A stretch of DNA of 64,000 bases, from positions 310,001 through 374,000 of the forward strand of contig NZ_JAULBC010000007.1 in assembly GCF_041060425.1 (NCBI RefSeq). Reading direction: 5' to 3'. This DNA is from Danxiaibacter flavus. GTDB lineage: Bacteria > Bacteroidota > Bacteroidia > Chitinophagales > Chitinophagaceae. Below, piece by piece: positions 44,417-53,885 of this stretch (its first letter is position 1; each line of letters starts with the position of its first letter). The position numbers were made by a program, and so were the translations under genes. The notes beneath the pieces are model-generated. The model made no database searches and had not been told where the DNA came from. It worked only from the letters and a program-made list of their open reading frames with translations.

Positions 44417-45468
44417 ACATATTGTTTTTACATTCCGGCATACCCAACTACGTTACGGATGGGCTTTTTCATGGACTCAGATCCATTAATGGCATTAACG
44501 TGGTCGACATACCGCGGATTGATTATATGTATACTGATGCAAGCTGTAAAGACCTGGAAAAAACGGGAAGCAAAGGCAACACGTTATATCATTTACTGAC
44601 TGAAGCTGAAGAGATAAAAGGGATGCGCACGTATTGGCAGGCGGACCTGGACGACTATGATTTTATTATTTTCAACGACATCTTTCATTTATGTGACCAG
44701 TTCCATTATATCTATAATTCACTCAAGCCTTCAAAACGCAATAGCATTTGTATTATAGATGGTTACGATGCCGCATCTATGTTTCCGTTTATACGCAATT
44801 CCTTCAACCTTAAAATAAGACCCTGGTCCTATTTCTATAAAACAAAAAAAGTAAAATATTTTAAGCGGGAGTTTGTAGATGTTGCAAGCCTGTTCGGTTT
44901 ATCGAAAGAATGTTTTCCCCGTTGCCACAAATTATTCTCAAAAATATTTAACCGCCCGGTAAAATTATTTCCGATTTCGATGTCTATTCCTGAGGAACAT
45001 GTCGAATATATTCCCATGGCTGAAAAATCAACAACATTTATACGATACAATGTCGATGAGGAATTGGGTGATTTGCTACCCAACACAACGGTGGCCGAAT
45101 TAGGCAAATGGCAACCAGCCTTTAGCAATCAACAGCAATACTACGATGAAATAAGAAATTCGATGTTTGGCATTACGGCGAAACGGGCAGGCTGGGATTG
45201 CCTGAGACATTATGAGTATGCAGCGAAAGGCGCTATACTATGTTTTAAAAACCTTGAAAAAAAAGACCCTTTATGTGCACCTTTGGCGCTCAACGAAACC
45301 AATTGTATTCCATATTCAGGAAAAACAGACCTGCTAAGTAAAATCACGAAAATGTCTTTCGCACAGCTTCAGGATATTCAGGCTGAACAATATAAATGGG
45401 TTAATGAACATACAACAAAAAATGCAGCTTACCGCTTTTTGGAACGTCTTCAATCCGATTTGCGCTAA
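44413..45468 (+). CDS. uncharacterised glycosyltransferase-like protein
   Basis: A 351-residue protein starting at a TTG that overlaps the preceding stop; the first strand NILFLHSG begins there, which supports the start. It has a GT-B-like plan: an N-terminal domain with DFIIFNDIFHL and ICIIDGYDA, a C-terminal domain with FGITAKRAGWDCLRHYEYAAKGAILCF, which resembles the ADP/UDP-ribose site of CgeB- or exostosin-like transferases, and a last segment of helices. No family can be named. Position within a run of glycosyltransferase genes supports the general role. Confidence 0.55.
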   Translation: MNILFLHSGIPNYVTDGLFHGLRSINGINVVDIPRIDYMYTDASCKDLEKTGSKGNTLYHLLTEAEEIKGMRTYWQADLDDYDFIIFNDIFHLCDQFHYIYNSLKPSKRNSICIIDGYDAASMFPFIRNSFNLKIRPWSYFYKTKKVKYFKREFVDVASLFGLSKECFPRCHKLFSKIFNRPVKLFPISMSIPEEHVEYIPMAEKSTTFIRYNVDEELGDLLPNTTVAELGKWQPAFSNQQQYYDEIRNSMFGITAKRAGWDCLRHYEYAAKGAILCFKNLEKKDPLCAPLALNETNCIPYSGKTDLLSKITKMSFAQLQDIQAEQYKWVNEHTTKNAAYRFLERLQSDLR

Positions 45469-45528
45469 GCACCCTTTACAATTAAAAAAACAAACAAAAT
45501 TATCCTTCCGGATAAGACCGAAACTTTC

Positions 45529-46662
45529 ATGAAAATTATCTTTCTGTGTGGTTCGATGCAACCGGGAAAGGACGGTGTAGGCGATTATGTGAGGTGTTTA
45601 AGTGATAAAGTAATTACGCAGGGACACAGCGTAGCCGTAATTGCCTTAAATGATAAACATGTAGACGTTGCCGATGAAACCATTCAAAAAACAAACAGTC
45701 ACAAGCTAAGGGTGCTGCGTTTACCTTCAAACACATCACTTAAAAGAAGACTCGGACAGGCTTTAAATTGGATCAATGACCAGGATCCGGACTGGCTAAG
45801 CATACAGTTTGTTCCGTATGCCTTTCAGGAAAAAGGAATGCCGTTTGTTTTTGTTCAGCATATCAGAAAGCTTGCCGGAACAAGAAAAACACACATCATG
45901 TTTCACGAGACCTGGGTTGGCAACAATAAGCTTAAACTCAGGATCATACTGCGGATTCAGCAATTCCTGATTAAGAAAATGGTGGATCGGATAAATCCGC
46001 TGGTCATCCATACCCATCTCCCATTAAATGCATGGCGTTTACAAAAAATGGGATACAGACCATTAAAGCTGCCATTGTTCTCAAATATTCCGGTAAAGAA
46101 AGAAACAGCGATTGCTGAAAAAAAAATATTCAGGATCGGTCTTTTCAACCAGGTGCAACAAAACGATACAATCGCCAATTTCCTCACCCGCATCGGATGG
46201 GAAGCAATATTGGACGGTCTTAAACCGGAAATACTCATTATGGGAGGTGCGGATGCCGAATTGAGAGCTTTCGGAGACTTCGCATCAGGATTAAAACCCT
46301 ATTGGAATGCAGTGACTTATACAGGCTTTCTTGATGAAGATTCGTTATCGGAAAAGCTGCAAACCTGCCATTTGGGATTAACACCAGTTCCAAGACATAT
46401 ACTTGGAAAGAGCGGAAGTGTAGCAGCATTTATTTCACACGGTATTCCAGTCGCGGCCCCGATTGTAAGCAAGGGACAAAGATCCGATGACATCGGCTTC
46501 TTCTCGCCGGAACTTTGGGCTGCGATATTAACCCAACCTAACCTTCAAAACATGCGAAAATTAAAGTCCGCTGCAAAACATGCCGCACACAATATCCAGG
46601 TAAGTGCAATTTCGAAAAAATTTCTCGCAGACCTCGAAAATGCCTCCCGGGACTGTTATTAA
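45529..46662 (+). CDS. GT4-like glycosyltransferase
   Basis: A 377-residue GT-B protein. The N-terminal half begins KIIFLCGSMQPGKDGVGDYV, the glycine-rich acceptor loop of GT4 enzymes. The C-terminal half has IGLFNQVQQND, LIMGGADAEL and LGLTPVPRHILGKSGSVAAFISHG where the E-x7-E motif would be; here the acidic residues are replaced, so it belongs to a diverged branch. No signal or membrane span. It is 60 bases from the previous gene. Confidence 0.72.
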   Translation: MKIIFLCGSMQPGKDGVGDYVRCLSDKVITQGHSVAVIALNDKHVDVADETIQKTNSHKLRVLRLPSNTSLKRRLGQALNWINDQDPDWLSIQFVPYAFQEKGMPFVFVQHIRKLAGTRKTHIMFHETWVGNNKLKLRIILRIQQFLIKKMVDRINPLVIHTHLPLNAWRLQKMGYRPLKLPLFSNIPVKKETAIAEKKIFRIGLFNQVQQNDTIANFLTRIGWEAILDGLKPEILIMGGADAELRAFGDFASGLKPYWNAVTYTGFLDEDSLSEKLQTCHLGLTPVPRHILGKSGSVAAFISHGIPVAAPIVSKGQRSDDIGFFSPELWAAILTQPNLQNMRKLKSAAKHAAHNIQVSAISKKFLADLENASRDCY

Positions 46663-46704
46663 ACTTTCGTCGCTAAACCTGCAAAGAAATAAATACTTGC
46701 TACA

Positions 46705-47583
46705 ATGAGACAAGAAATAACTGTGGTAATACCGGTTTATGGACAATGGCAACTTGTACAGCGAAACATTGATAGCCTTCTGACATACGAAAAAGAAAAC
46801 ATCAAAGAAATAATTATCATTGACGATTGTTCTAAAGAACCAAATACCTGCACCATTAATGACGGGCGAATTAAAATCTTCAAAACACCCGTAAATCTTG
46901 GATATACGGGAACAGTAAATTTTGGCTTAAAAAAGGTAAGAACAGACATTATTGTTCTGCTCGATTCAGATGCCTATGTAAAAAATGCTTTTATAGAAAA
47001 GCTTTTAGCTTACTACGACGATAAAACCGTAGGCTGCGTGGGTTTTGCAACAACGGATGATGATGGTTATGAAACAGGAAGTCATCAATATGAACCCACG
47101 GTTGCAGGATTGGTAATGGGCCAGGCGATGGAATTTAAATTTAGTTTTTTAAGATCATCAAAAAACATACTGCCCTATTCTTGTGCCGTAAGTTTTAGAA
47201 GATCATGTCTTGAAGATCTCAACTATTTTGATGACACATTATTTAAAGTACTGGAAGCTGACAATGATCTCTGTATGCGCATTCACCGCTCAAAATGGAA
47301 ACTGCTTTTCACAAAGGATATTGTAATCTGCCACAAAGGCGGCAATTCTTACAAGATCGATTCTGAACGTGTGTTGCTATTTTATCAAAGCCGCTGGAAC
47401 CTGCTAAAAAAACACAGGCAGATAAAGTCTCCCGCATTTGTAAAAAGAATGATGCAATTGAGGGTATTAATAGAAATAGTAGTACTAAAATTACTTGTTC
47501 TCACCAGCAATTCCAGACAAGCTTACCAGGATAAGCTCAATGGCAGAAAATTACTGCTAAAGCAAATTGCTTTATATAATTAA
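46705..47583 (+). CDS. GT2 glycosyltransferase
   Basis: A 292-residue GT-A protein: EITVVIPVYGQWQLVQRNIDSLL, IIIIDDCSKEP, DxD in IVLLDSDAYVKNAF (about 84-97), and VLEADNDLCMRIHRSKWKL with the catalytic acid and the ExDxxxR-like element of rhamnosyl- and galactofuranosyl-type GT2 enzymes. A moderately hydrophobic helix (LIEIVVLKLLVL) is near the C-terminus. Ends 5 bases before the next start. Confidence 0.85.
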   Translation: MRQEITVVIPVYGQWQLVQRNIDSLLTYEKENIKEIIIIDDCSKEPNTCTINDGRIKIFKTPVNLGYTGTVNFGLKKVRTDIIVLLDSDAYVKNAFIEKLLAYYDDKTVGCVGFATTDDDGYETGSHQYEPTVAGLVMGQAMEFKFSFLRSSKNILPYSCAVSFRRSCLEDLNYFDDTLFKVLEADNDLCMRIHRSKWKLLFTKDIVICHKGGNSYKIDSERVLLFYQSRWNLLKKHRQIKSPAFVKRMMQLRVLIEIVVLKLLVLTSNSRQAYQDKLNGRKLLLKQIALYN

Positions 47584-47587
47584 GATT

Positions 47588-48667
47588 ATGCCTCCAATGC
47601 CTTTAAAAATATTGTTTTTATCGCACCGGTTTTACCCGGACATTGGTGGCATTGAAACCATCGCAGAAATACTTGCGCAAAGCTTCGTTTGCAAAGGCAA
47701 CGATGTGAAACTGGCTACATGGTCAATTGATCCTTCAGAAAAAAAATTCGGCTTCCCGGTTTATCGAAACCCCAATCTGCCGCAATTGATCAGGCTACAT
47801 AAATGGGCGGACGTTGTTTTTGAAAATAATGTGTGCCTTCGTTTATCCTGGCCCGCATTTCTGCTAAAAAAGATATCTGTAGTGTCACTGCAAACATGGG
47901 TTTCAAGGTTAGATGGCTCTATTAAACTGCCGGACAAACTTAAATTCCTGTGGCTAAAGCGCGCGGGCAAAGTTATAGCATGCAGCAACGCGGTAAAAGA
48001 ACGTTGCTGGCCGGATGCAATTGCCATCGGCAATCCATACAGGGAAAGCATTTTTCGCGAGTTACCGGATATAAAACGAGATAAAGATTTTGTATTTCTA
48101 GGCAGACTGGTATCAGACAAGGGCGCAGACCTGGCCATTAAAGCTATAAGTAAACTTGTAGTATCCGATCAATATTCGCAAGACAACAATATTAAGCTGA
48201 GTATTGTTGGTGACGGACCGGAACGAAAACATCTTGAACAGCTTAGCACAGATCTCGGTTTGCAAAATCACGTTTGCTTTACCGGTTCCCTAACAGGCGA
48301 CACACTCGTTCATTTTCTTAACAGACATAAATACATCATCATTCCTTCACTGTGGGAAGAACCATTTGGCGTGGTTGCGCTTGAAGGAATGGCGTGTGGC
48401 TGCCTGCCTGTATTCTCAGATGGAGGGGGCCTGAAGGATGCAGTTGGCGGCGCCGGGATCAGTTTTGAAAGAGGCAATGTTGATTCACTTGCCGATGCGT
48501 TAAAAGAAGTTATAACAAATACGAATTTAAAAACGGAATTGACAGTTGCTGCAGAAAGACATTTAAAAAAGCACTCCTCCATAGCCGTTTCCGGCAAATA
48601 CCTGGAAATTTTTGAGGAAGCAATGTCCGGGTGCAATAAAAAACAACTCACAAAAATCATAGCATAA
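47588..48667 (+). CDS. GT4 glycosyltransferase
   Basis: A 359-residue GT-B enzyme. The N-terminal ILFLSHRFYPDIGGIETIAEIL is classic GT4. The nucleotide site shows FLGRLVSDKGADLAIKAI, LSIVGDGPERKHLEQL, and the E-x7-E motif EEPFGVVALEGMACGC. An upstream in-frame ATG (47567) lies inside the previous gene, so the ATG at 47588 is preferred. Confidence 0.88.
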   Translation: MPPMPLKILFLSHRFYPDIGGIETIAEILAQSFVCKGNDVKLATWSIDPSEKKFGFPVYRNPNLPQLIRLHKWADVVFENNVCLRLSWPAFLLKKISVVSLQTWVSRLDGSIKLPDKLKFLWLKRAGKVIACSNAVKERCWPDAIAIGNPYRESIFRELPDIKRDKDFVFLGRLVSDKGADLAIKAISKLVVSDQYSQDNNIKLSIVGDGPERKHLEQLSTDLGLQNHVCFTGSLTGDTLVHFLNRHKYIIIPSLWEEPFGVVALEGMACGCLPVFSDGGGLKDAVGGAGISFERGNVDSLADALKEVITNTNLKTELTVAAERHLKKHSSIAVSGKYLEIFEEAMSGCNKKQLTKIIA

Positions 48668-48760
48668 GTAAAGATTTAAACAGCAGGATAAAGCACGTTT
48701 TCGCCGTAACAGCAAGCAGCTTACTGCCTGTATTGCCCGTTTTTATCCGTTCAACTTAAT

Positions 48761-50005
48761 ATGAAACTGATTATTTCACATCCGACAGGCAACGCAAACG
48801 TCCGTGCTGCAACGTTGGGATTTGCAAAAGCTGCTTTGCTTTTTAAATATTATACAACCATTGCTACATTCCCGGACAGCTGGTTGTCGGCCCTGGCAAA
48901 CATACCTTTGTTTAAAGAAGCAAAGCGAAGAGAACTGGATGCAGTTTTGCGGCCATTCACAAGTTTATGGCCATGGCGGGAAATAGGTCGCCTGGCTGCT
49001 TCAAAAGCCCAATTAACAAAATTGAATGCCTGTGAAAAATCGTTTTTTAGTATTGATGCAGTCTACAGAAATCTTGACAAACATGTAGCATCAAAATTAT
49101 CTGGCTGTTCACGTAAAGATGTTAAAGCGGTATATGCTTATGAAGATGGAGCAGCAAACATTTTTTTAGAAGCAAAGCATCTTAACCTTCAATGCCTGTA
49201 CGATCTGCCTATCGGCTATTGGCGCACTGCAAGAAAGCTGATGGCGGGGGAAGAGGAACGATGGCCGGGGTGGTTTAACACAATCACAGGCTTTAGTGAT
49301 TCACCGGAAAAACTTAACAAGAAAGATCGCGAGTTAACGAAGGCTGATCACATATTTGTTGCAAGTAGTTTTACAGCCGGGACTTTAAGAGACTTTCCCG
49401 GTACACTGGCACCGGTACACGTTATACCTTATGGCTTTCCACCGGTAGTTACTGATCGTGTCCGCGTTAATAAAAATACTTATCAGCCATTGAAAATTCT
49501 ATTTGTAGGTAGTCTGTCGCAGCGCAAAGGAATTGCTGATCTCTTTCATGTAGTTGATCAGTTAAAACAGCACGTGCAACTAACTGTTGTGGGACAAAAA
49601 GTAACCAATGATTGCGAACCACTCAACAAAGCACTCGACGCGTGTCAATGGATCCCCGCGCTGGCACATAATCATATTCTTCAATTGATGAGAGAACACG
49701 ATGTACTTGTTTTTCCCTCATTGTTTGAAGGTTTCGGACTCGTAATTACAGAAGCTATGTCTCAGGGCACTCCTGTAATAACAACCAATCGCACTGCAGG
49801 CCCTGATCTTATACAACATGGAGAGAACGGATGGCTTTTTGAGGCAGGCCATACAAATGCATTAAGAGAAAACATCGAATATATTTTAGAGCATCCTTCC
49901 TCTTTAAAACGTACCGGAGAGGCTGCGTTACAAACAGCAGCAAAAAGACCGTGGGAACAGTACAGCACAGAGCTAGCAGATGCAGTTAAACAATGTATAG
50001 CCTGA
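48761..50005 (+). CDS. GT4 glycosyltransferase
   Basis: A 414-residue GT-B protein. The N-terminal region starts LIISHPTGNANVRAATLGFA and is unlike the standard GGxE loop. The C-terminal domain is clear: ILFVGSLSQRKGIADLFHVV, LTVVGQKV and the E-x7-E motif FEGFGLVITEAMSQGTPVI (about 327-345). This N-terminal type is seen in transferases with large helical insertions. It comes after a 93-base gap. Confidence 0.87.
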   Translation: MKLIISHPTGNANVRAATLGFAKAALLFKYYTTIATFPDSWLSALANIPLFKEAKRRELDAVLRPFTSLWPWREIGRLAASKAQLTKLNACEKSFFSIDAVYRNLDKHVASKLSGCSRKDVKAVYAYEDGAANIFLEAKHLNLQCLYDLPIGYWRTARKLMAGEEERWPGWFNTITGFSDSPEKLNKKDRELTKADHIFVASSFTAGTLRDFPGTLAPVHVIPYGFPPVVTDRVRVNKNTYQPLKILFVGSLSQRKGIADLFHVVDQLKQHVQLTVVGQKVTNDCEPLNKALDACQWIPALAHNHILQLMREHDVLVFPSLFEGFGLVITEAMSQGTPVITTNRTAGPDLIQHGENGWLFEAGHTNALRENIEYILEHPSSLKRTGEAALQTAAKRPWEQYSTELADAVKQCIA

Positions 50006-50033
50006 CTATTTATCATGATTTATCAGGAAGAAC

Positions 50034-51422
50034 ATGTATATCGTTGCACATAAAAAAACAAAAGGTGCCGGTTTCATTCCTGGCACGCTACCGCGGGATG
50101 AGAATGCTGCAATAATATCGGCCGTAAAAAAAGCCATTTGGCTATATTACTTGTTGCTGATTTTTGAAGGGGCATTAAGAAAATGGATCCTGCCTCCTCT
50201 TGCAACACCGCTATTGCTTGTAAGAGACCCTGTTGCCTGTTATCTGATATTTATGGTCTGGCACCACAAGCTTGTTAGATTGAGTCCATCGGTAGCCGTA
50301 GTATCATTTATTGGAATAGCCGCCATTTATTCGGCTGTTTTCATGGGGCACGGAAACCTTTGGGTAGCTCTATTCGGTGCGAGAATTATGCTTCTGCACT
50401 TCCCTGTGATTTTTATCATTGCCCAAATACTAACGCGAAAAGACATTATACAAATGGGAATAGTTACTATGTGGATCTCGATTCCCATGGCACTACTAAT
50501 AGCCAGCCAGTTTTACAGCCCGCAAAGTGCGTGGATCAATCGCGGTCTTGGAGGCGACATCAACGGCGCCGGATTTGATGGCGCTATGGGTTATTTCAGA
50601 CCACCCGGTACATTCTCATTCACCAATGGCATTACACTTTTTTACGGATTTGACGCATGTTTTCTTTTTTATTTTTTACTCAACCAGAAAGAAGTGAATA
50701 AACTGTTGCTTGCCGGTGCCACACTTGCACTTCTTGCAGCAATTCCGCTGTCTATCAGCAGAGGCCTGTTTTTCCAGGTTCTTACCTGTACGGCATTTAC
50801 ACTGATGGCCATCTCGAGAAAGCCACAATATATAGGCCGAATATTATTGGCTGCATTAATTGGCACACTTGCATTACTGCTTCTGAATAAAGCCAGCTTT
50901 TTTCAAACGGCTACGGCCGCTTTTACAGACAGATTCACCACAGCCAGCGAACATGAAGGCGGGTTGCATGGAACGCTGAATGACCGGTTCCTGGGCGGTC
51001 TTATCCTGCAGTTATCAGAGGCGTTTAACAATCCGTTTTTCGGATACGGAATAGGAATGGGAACGAATGCAGGGAGCCAATTACTCGTCGGCAACCGGAG
51101 CTTTTTAATCGCGGAATCAGAGTGGGGAAGATTGTTTGGAGAGTTGGGCGCCGTGATGGGAATAATAATTATAATGGTGCGCCTGTCCATTTGCCTTAAA
51201 ATGCTTTTTGGCGCCTATCGCAAATTAGCTACAGGAGATCTGTTACCATGGATCATGCTGAGCTTTTCACTGATCGCCATCGGGCAGGGCGGATGGGCTC
51301 AACCGACGTCTATGGGATTCAGTATTATTTGCGGCGGCGTCGCACTTGCTTTGGTCAAACGTGAAAAAGAAAAGAAAGCAGACATTGAAAGGCCGGTGCG
51401 AAAAATAAATCCCCAACACTAA
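50034..51422 (+). CDS. O-antigen polymerase/ligase-like membrane protein (Wzy candidate)
   Basis: A 462-residue protein with about 11 predicted spans. The pattern fits Wzy/WaaL: spans such as LYYLLLIFEGALRKWILPP, a central loop with arginine (AIPLSISRGLFFQVLTCT), then a large periplasmic loop (FTTASEHEGGLHGTLNDRFLGGL, about 302-324) followed by FGYGIGMGTNAGSQL, the family's typical G-rich stretch. It would link repeat units in the periplasm. It is the only such protein in the cluster, which supports the polymerase role. Confidence 0.78.
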   Translation: MYIVAHKKTKGAGFIPGTLPRDENAAIISAVKKAIWLYYLLLIFEGALRKWILPPLATPLLLVRDPVACYLIFMVWHHKLVRLSPSVAVVSFIGIAAIYSAVFMGHGNLWVALFGARIMLLHFPVIFIIAQILTRKDIIQMGIVTMWISIPMALLIASQFYSPQSAWINRGLGGDINGAGFDGAMGYFRPPGTFSFTNGITLFYGFDACFLFYFLLNQKEVNKLLLAGATLALLAAIPLSISRGLFFQVLTCTAFTLMAISRKPQYIGRILLAALIGTLALLLLNKASFFQTATAAFTDRFTTASEHEGGLHGTLNDRFLGGLILQLSEAFNNPFFGYGIGMGTNAGSQLLVGNRSFLIAESEWGRLFGELGAVMGIIIIMVRLSICLKMLFGAYRKLATGDLLPWIMLSFSLIAIGQGGWAQPTSMGFSIICGGVALALVKREKEKKADIERPVRKINPQH

Positions 51423-51432
51423 ATCAACAAAT

Positions 51433-52653
51433 TTGAACATAATTATTTTCTCTCACCCGCTTTTCTTTTCATCTAACAGCATGCCGAGGTATACAAGGAT
51501 GATAGCACAGGAAATGCGTAACCGCGGACATGATGTGGAAGTCTGGATACCTGAAGCTCACACCGTAAACTGGACGCATTTAGGGTACTTAAAAAAATGG
51601 CTTGGATATATTGATATGTACCTGTTATTTCCTGCTGAAGTAAAAAAAAGATTGAAACACACACCTGCCAAAACACTTTTTGTTTTCTCCGATCAGGCAC
51701 TGGGCATGTGGGTGCCGCTCGTAGCGAACAGACCACATATTATCCACTGCCACGACTTTATGGCGCAAAAATCAGGAATGGGACTACTGGCAGAGCACCA
51801 CACTTCATGGACCGGAAAAATCTATCAGCGCATGATCAGGAATGGATATTCAAAAGGCAGGCATTTCATTTCCGTATCATACAATACAGCAAAGGATCTG
51901 CAAAATATGCCCGGATGCAAACCGGAAACATCTTCGGTGGTGTACAATGCAGTTTCACCGGATTTTAAAGCATTAAATAAACAGGAAGCACGTGTGCATG
52001 TTGCCGGGCAAATTAAACTCCAAAGCGAAATAAACCTCAGCCAGGGATACCTGTTGCATGTAGGAAACAATGCATGGTACAAGAACCAGCAAGGTGTTCT
52101 CCAGATTTATAACGCATGGCGAAAGCTAAGTAAACCAGCCTTGCCATTGGTAATAGTTGGCAACAAGCCTGATAATATTGACAGCTTAAATGAACCAATT
52201 ATCAACCTGTGGAAAAATGATATAATTTTTATAACGGGAATATCTGATCAGTTACTTGCAAAAATATACGGAGGCGCATCTATGCTGCTTTTTCCTTCGC
52301 TGGAAGAGGGATTTGGCTGGCCAATTGCGGAAGCGATGGCTTGCGGTTGCCCGGTTATTACAACCAACAAATCACCAATGAACGAAGTGGGCGGTGACGC
52401 TGCATGGTACATTCCACGGATGCCCTCTACGACTAACACCATAAAACAATGGGCGTGCAATGCGGCAATTACCGTTAATACTATTCTTTCTTTAAGCAAG
52501 GAGCAAGAGATTTCGGCAACAAAGGCCGGACTGTTGAATGCAGAACGGTTCACGCTTCCGGTTATGATGGACGCAATTGAAAAAATATACGGCAATACAT
52601 TAGGGTGCTACATGAAAAGCAAGTTGCCCAAACGTGCACCTCAAACATTCTAA
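51433..52653 (+). CDS. GT4 glycosyltransferase
   Basis: A 406-residue GT-B enzyme. The TTG at 51433 is taken as start because the first strand NIIIFSHPLFFSS begins there; the next ATG (51481) would remove it. NSMPRYTRMIAQEM is the acceptor loop. The C-terminal site includes LLHVGNNAWYKNQQGVLQIY, LVIVGNKPD and EEGFGWPIAEAMACGCPVIT (E-x7-E). Starts 10 bases after the polymerase gene. Confidence 0.88.
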   Translation: MNIIIFSHPLFFSSNSMPRYTRMIAQEMRNRGHDVEVWIPEAHTVNWTHLGYLKKWLGYIDMYLLFPAEVKKRLKHTPAKTLFVFSDQALGMWVPLVANRPHIIHCHDFMAQKSGMGLLAEHHTSWTGKIYQRMIRNGYSKGRHFISVSYNTAKDLQNMPGCKPETSSVVYNAVSPDFKALNKQEARVHVAGQIKLQSEINLSQGYLLHVGNNAWYKNQQGVLQIYNAWRKLSKPALPLVIVGNKPDNIDSLNEPIINLWKNDIIFITGISDQLLAKIYGGASMLLFPSLEEGFGWPIAEAMACGCPVITTNKSPMNEVGGDAAWYIPRMPSTTNTIKQWACNAAITVNTILSLSKEQEISATKAGLLNAERFTLPVMMDAIEKIYGNTLGCYMKSKLPKRAPQTF

Positions 52654-52662
52654 CTCCTTTAT

Positions 52663-53865
52663 ATGCATATCCTGCATTTAATTGCAAGTATGGATCCTCG
52701 TGGCGGTGGACCAAGCGCCGGAATCCGCAATTTAATTCCGGCACTCGAAACATTGGGCATAACCGGCGAAGTAACGTGCCTGGACAAGCCGGATGAACGC
52801 TTTATTAAAAATGACCCTTTCACAACATATGCACTTGGTCCGGCAGAGAAAAAATGGTGCTACAGTCAAAAGCTTCAGCCATGGCTGCTAAATAACCTGC
52901 ATAACTATGATGCAGTACTTCTTCACGGCTTATGGCTTTACCCCGGGTACGCGGTATCATCGGTTATAAAGAAAATAAAAAGACGGCAGCAGGAAGGCTC
53001 TAATAAAATCCCAAAAGTTTTCATTATGCCGCATGGTATGCTTGACCCCTATTTTCAACGCGCTACCGAACGAAGACTCAAAGCAGTTCGCAACTGGTTG
53101 TACTGGAAATTAATTGAAAGAAAAGTGGTGAACGATGCTGATGGAATTTTCTTTACGTGCGATGAGGAGCAGTTACTTGCCAAACGCTCGTTTGCCGCAT
53201 ATGCCCCTAAAACCGAAACCAATATTGGCTGCGCGGTTGAAGCACCACCTGCTTTAAACAAAAGAATGCGCCGGTCTTTCCTGGAAATATGTACAGGATT
53301 AAGCGACGCACCATACTTACTTTATTTTGCGCGCATCCATGAAAAGAAGGGCATTGACTTGCTGCTTAATGCCTTTAAAACTTTTAAACACGAAACAATT
53401 AATAGAAAAGCTGCGCTTCCTAAAATTGTCATTGCAGGTCCCGGGATTGAAACCACATATGGTCAGAAAATTCGCTCACTTACAGATAATGATCCCTTTC
53501 TAAAGAGCAATGTGTTTTTTACCGGGATGCTCGCCGGTGATGCCAAGTGGGGAGCGTTGTACGGGTGCGAGGCGCTTGTTTTGCCAAGCCACCAGGAAAA
53601 CTTCGGCATTGCAGTTGTTGAAGCGCTTGCCTGCTGCAAGCCGGTACTCATTTCTGACAAAGTAAATATCTGGCGTGAAATAAATGCTGCTAATGCGGGG
53701 ATCATAAAGACCGATTCACTCACGGGGGTAGTTGAACTGCTTTCAGAATGGTTCAACACATCCCCACAGTCAAAAAGGAACATGGGATTTAATGCAGCCA
53801 ATCTTTATCACAGTCATTTTAACGTCGAGCAAGCTGCTTCGCGATTTAAAGCTGCTCTCTGCTAA
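52663..53865 (+). CDS. GT4 glycosyltransferase
   Basis: A 400-residue GT-B enzyme: ILHLIASMDPRGGGPSAGIRNL (the GGGP loop), VFIMPHGMLDPYF, ADGIFFTCDEEQLL, then LLYFARIHEKKGIDLLLNAF and the E-x7-E motif QENFGIAVVEALACCKPVL. The PHGMLDP phrase is typical of WcaI/WbaZ-type and fucosyl- or mannosyl-transferases in Bacteroidota clusters. Starts 9 bases after the previous stop. Confidence 0.88.
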   Translation: MHILHLIASMDPRGGGPSAGIRNLIPALETLGITGEVTCLDKPDERFIKNDPFTTYALGPAEKKWCYSQKLQPWLLNNLHNYDAVLLHGLWLYPGYAVSSVIKKIKRRQQEGSNKIPKVFIMPHGMLDPYFQRATERRLKAVRNWLYWKLIERKVVNDADGIFFTCDEEQLLAKRSFAAYAPKTETNIGCAVEAPPALNKRMRRSFLEICTGLSDAPYLLYFARIHEKKGIDLLLNAFKTFKHETINRKAALPKIVIAGPGIETTYGQKIRSLTDNDPFLKSNVFFTGMLAGDAKWGALYGCEALVLPSHQENFGIAVVEALACCKPVLISDKVNIWREINAANAGIIKTDSLTGVVELLSEWFNTSPQSKRNMGFNAANLYHSHFNVEQAASRFKAALC

Positions 53866-53885
53866 AAGTATTAATAACAATCATT

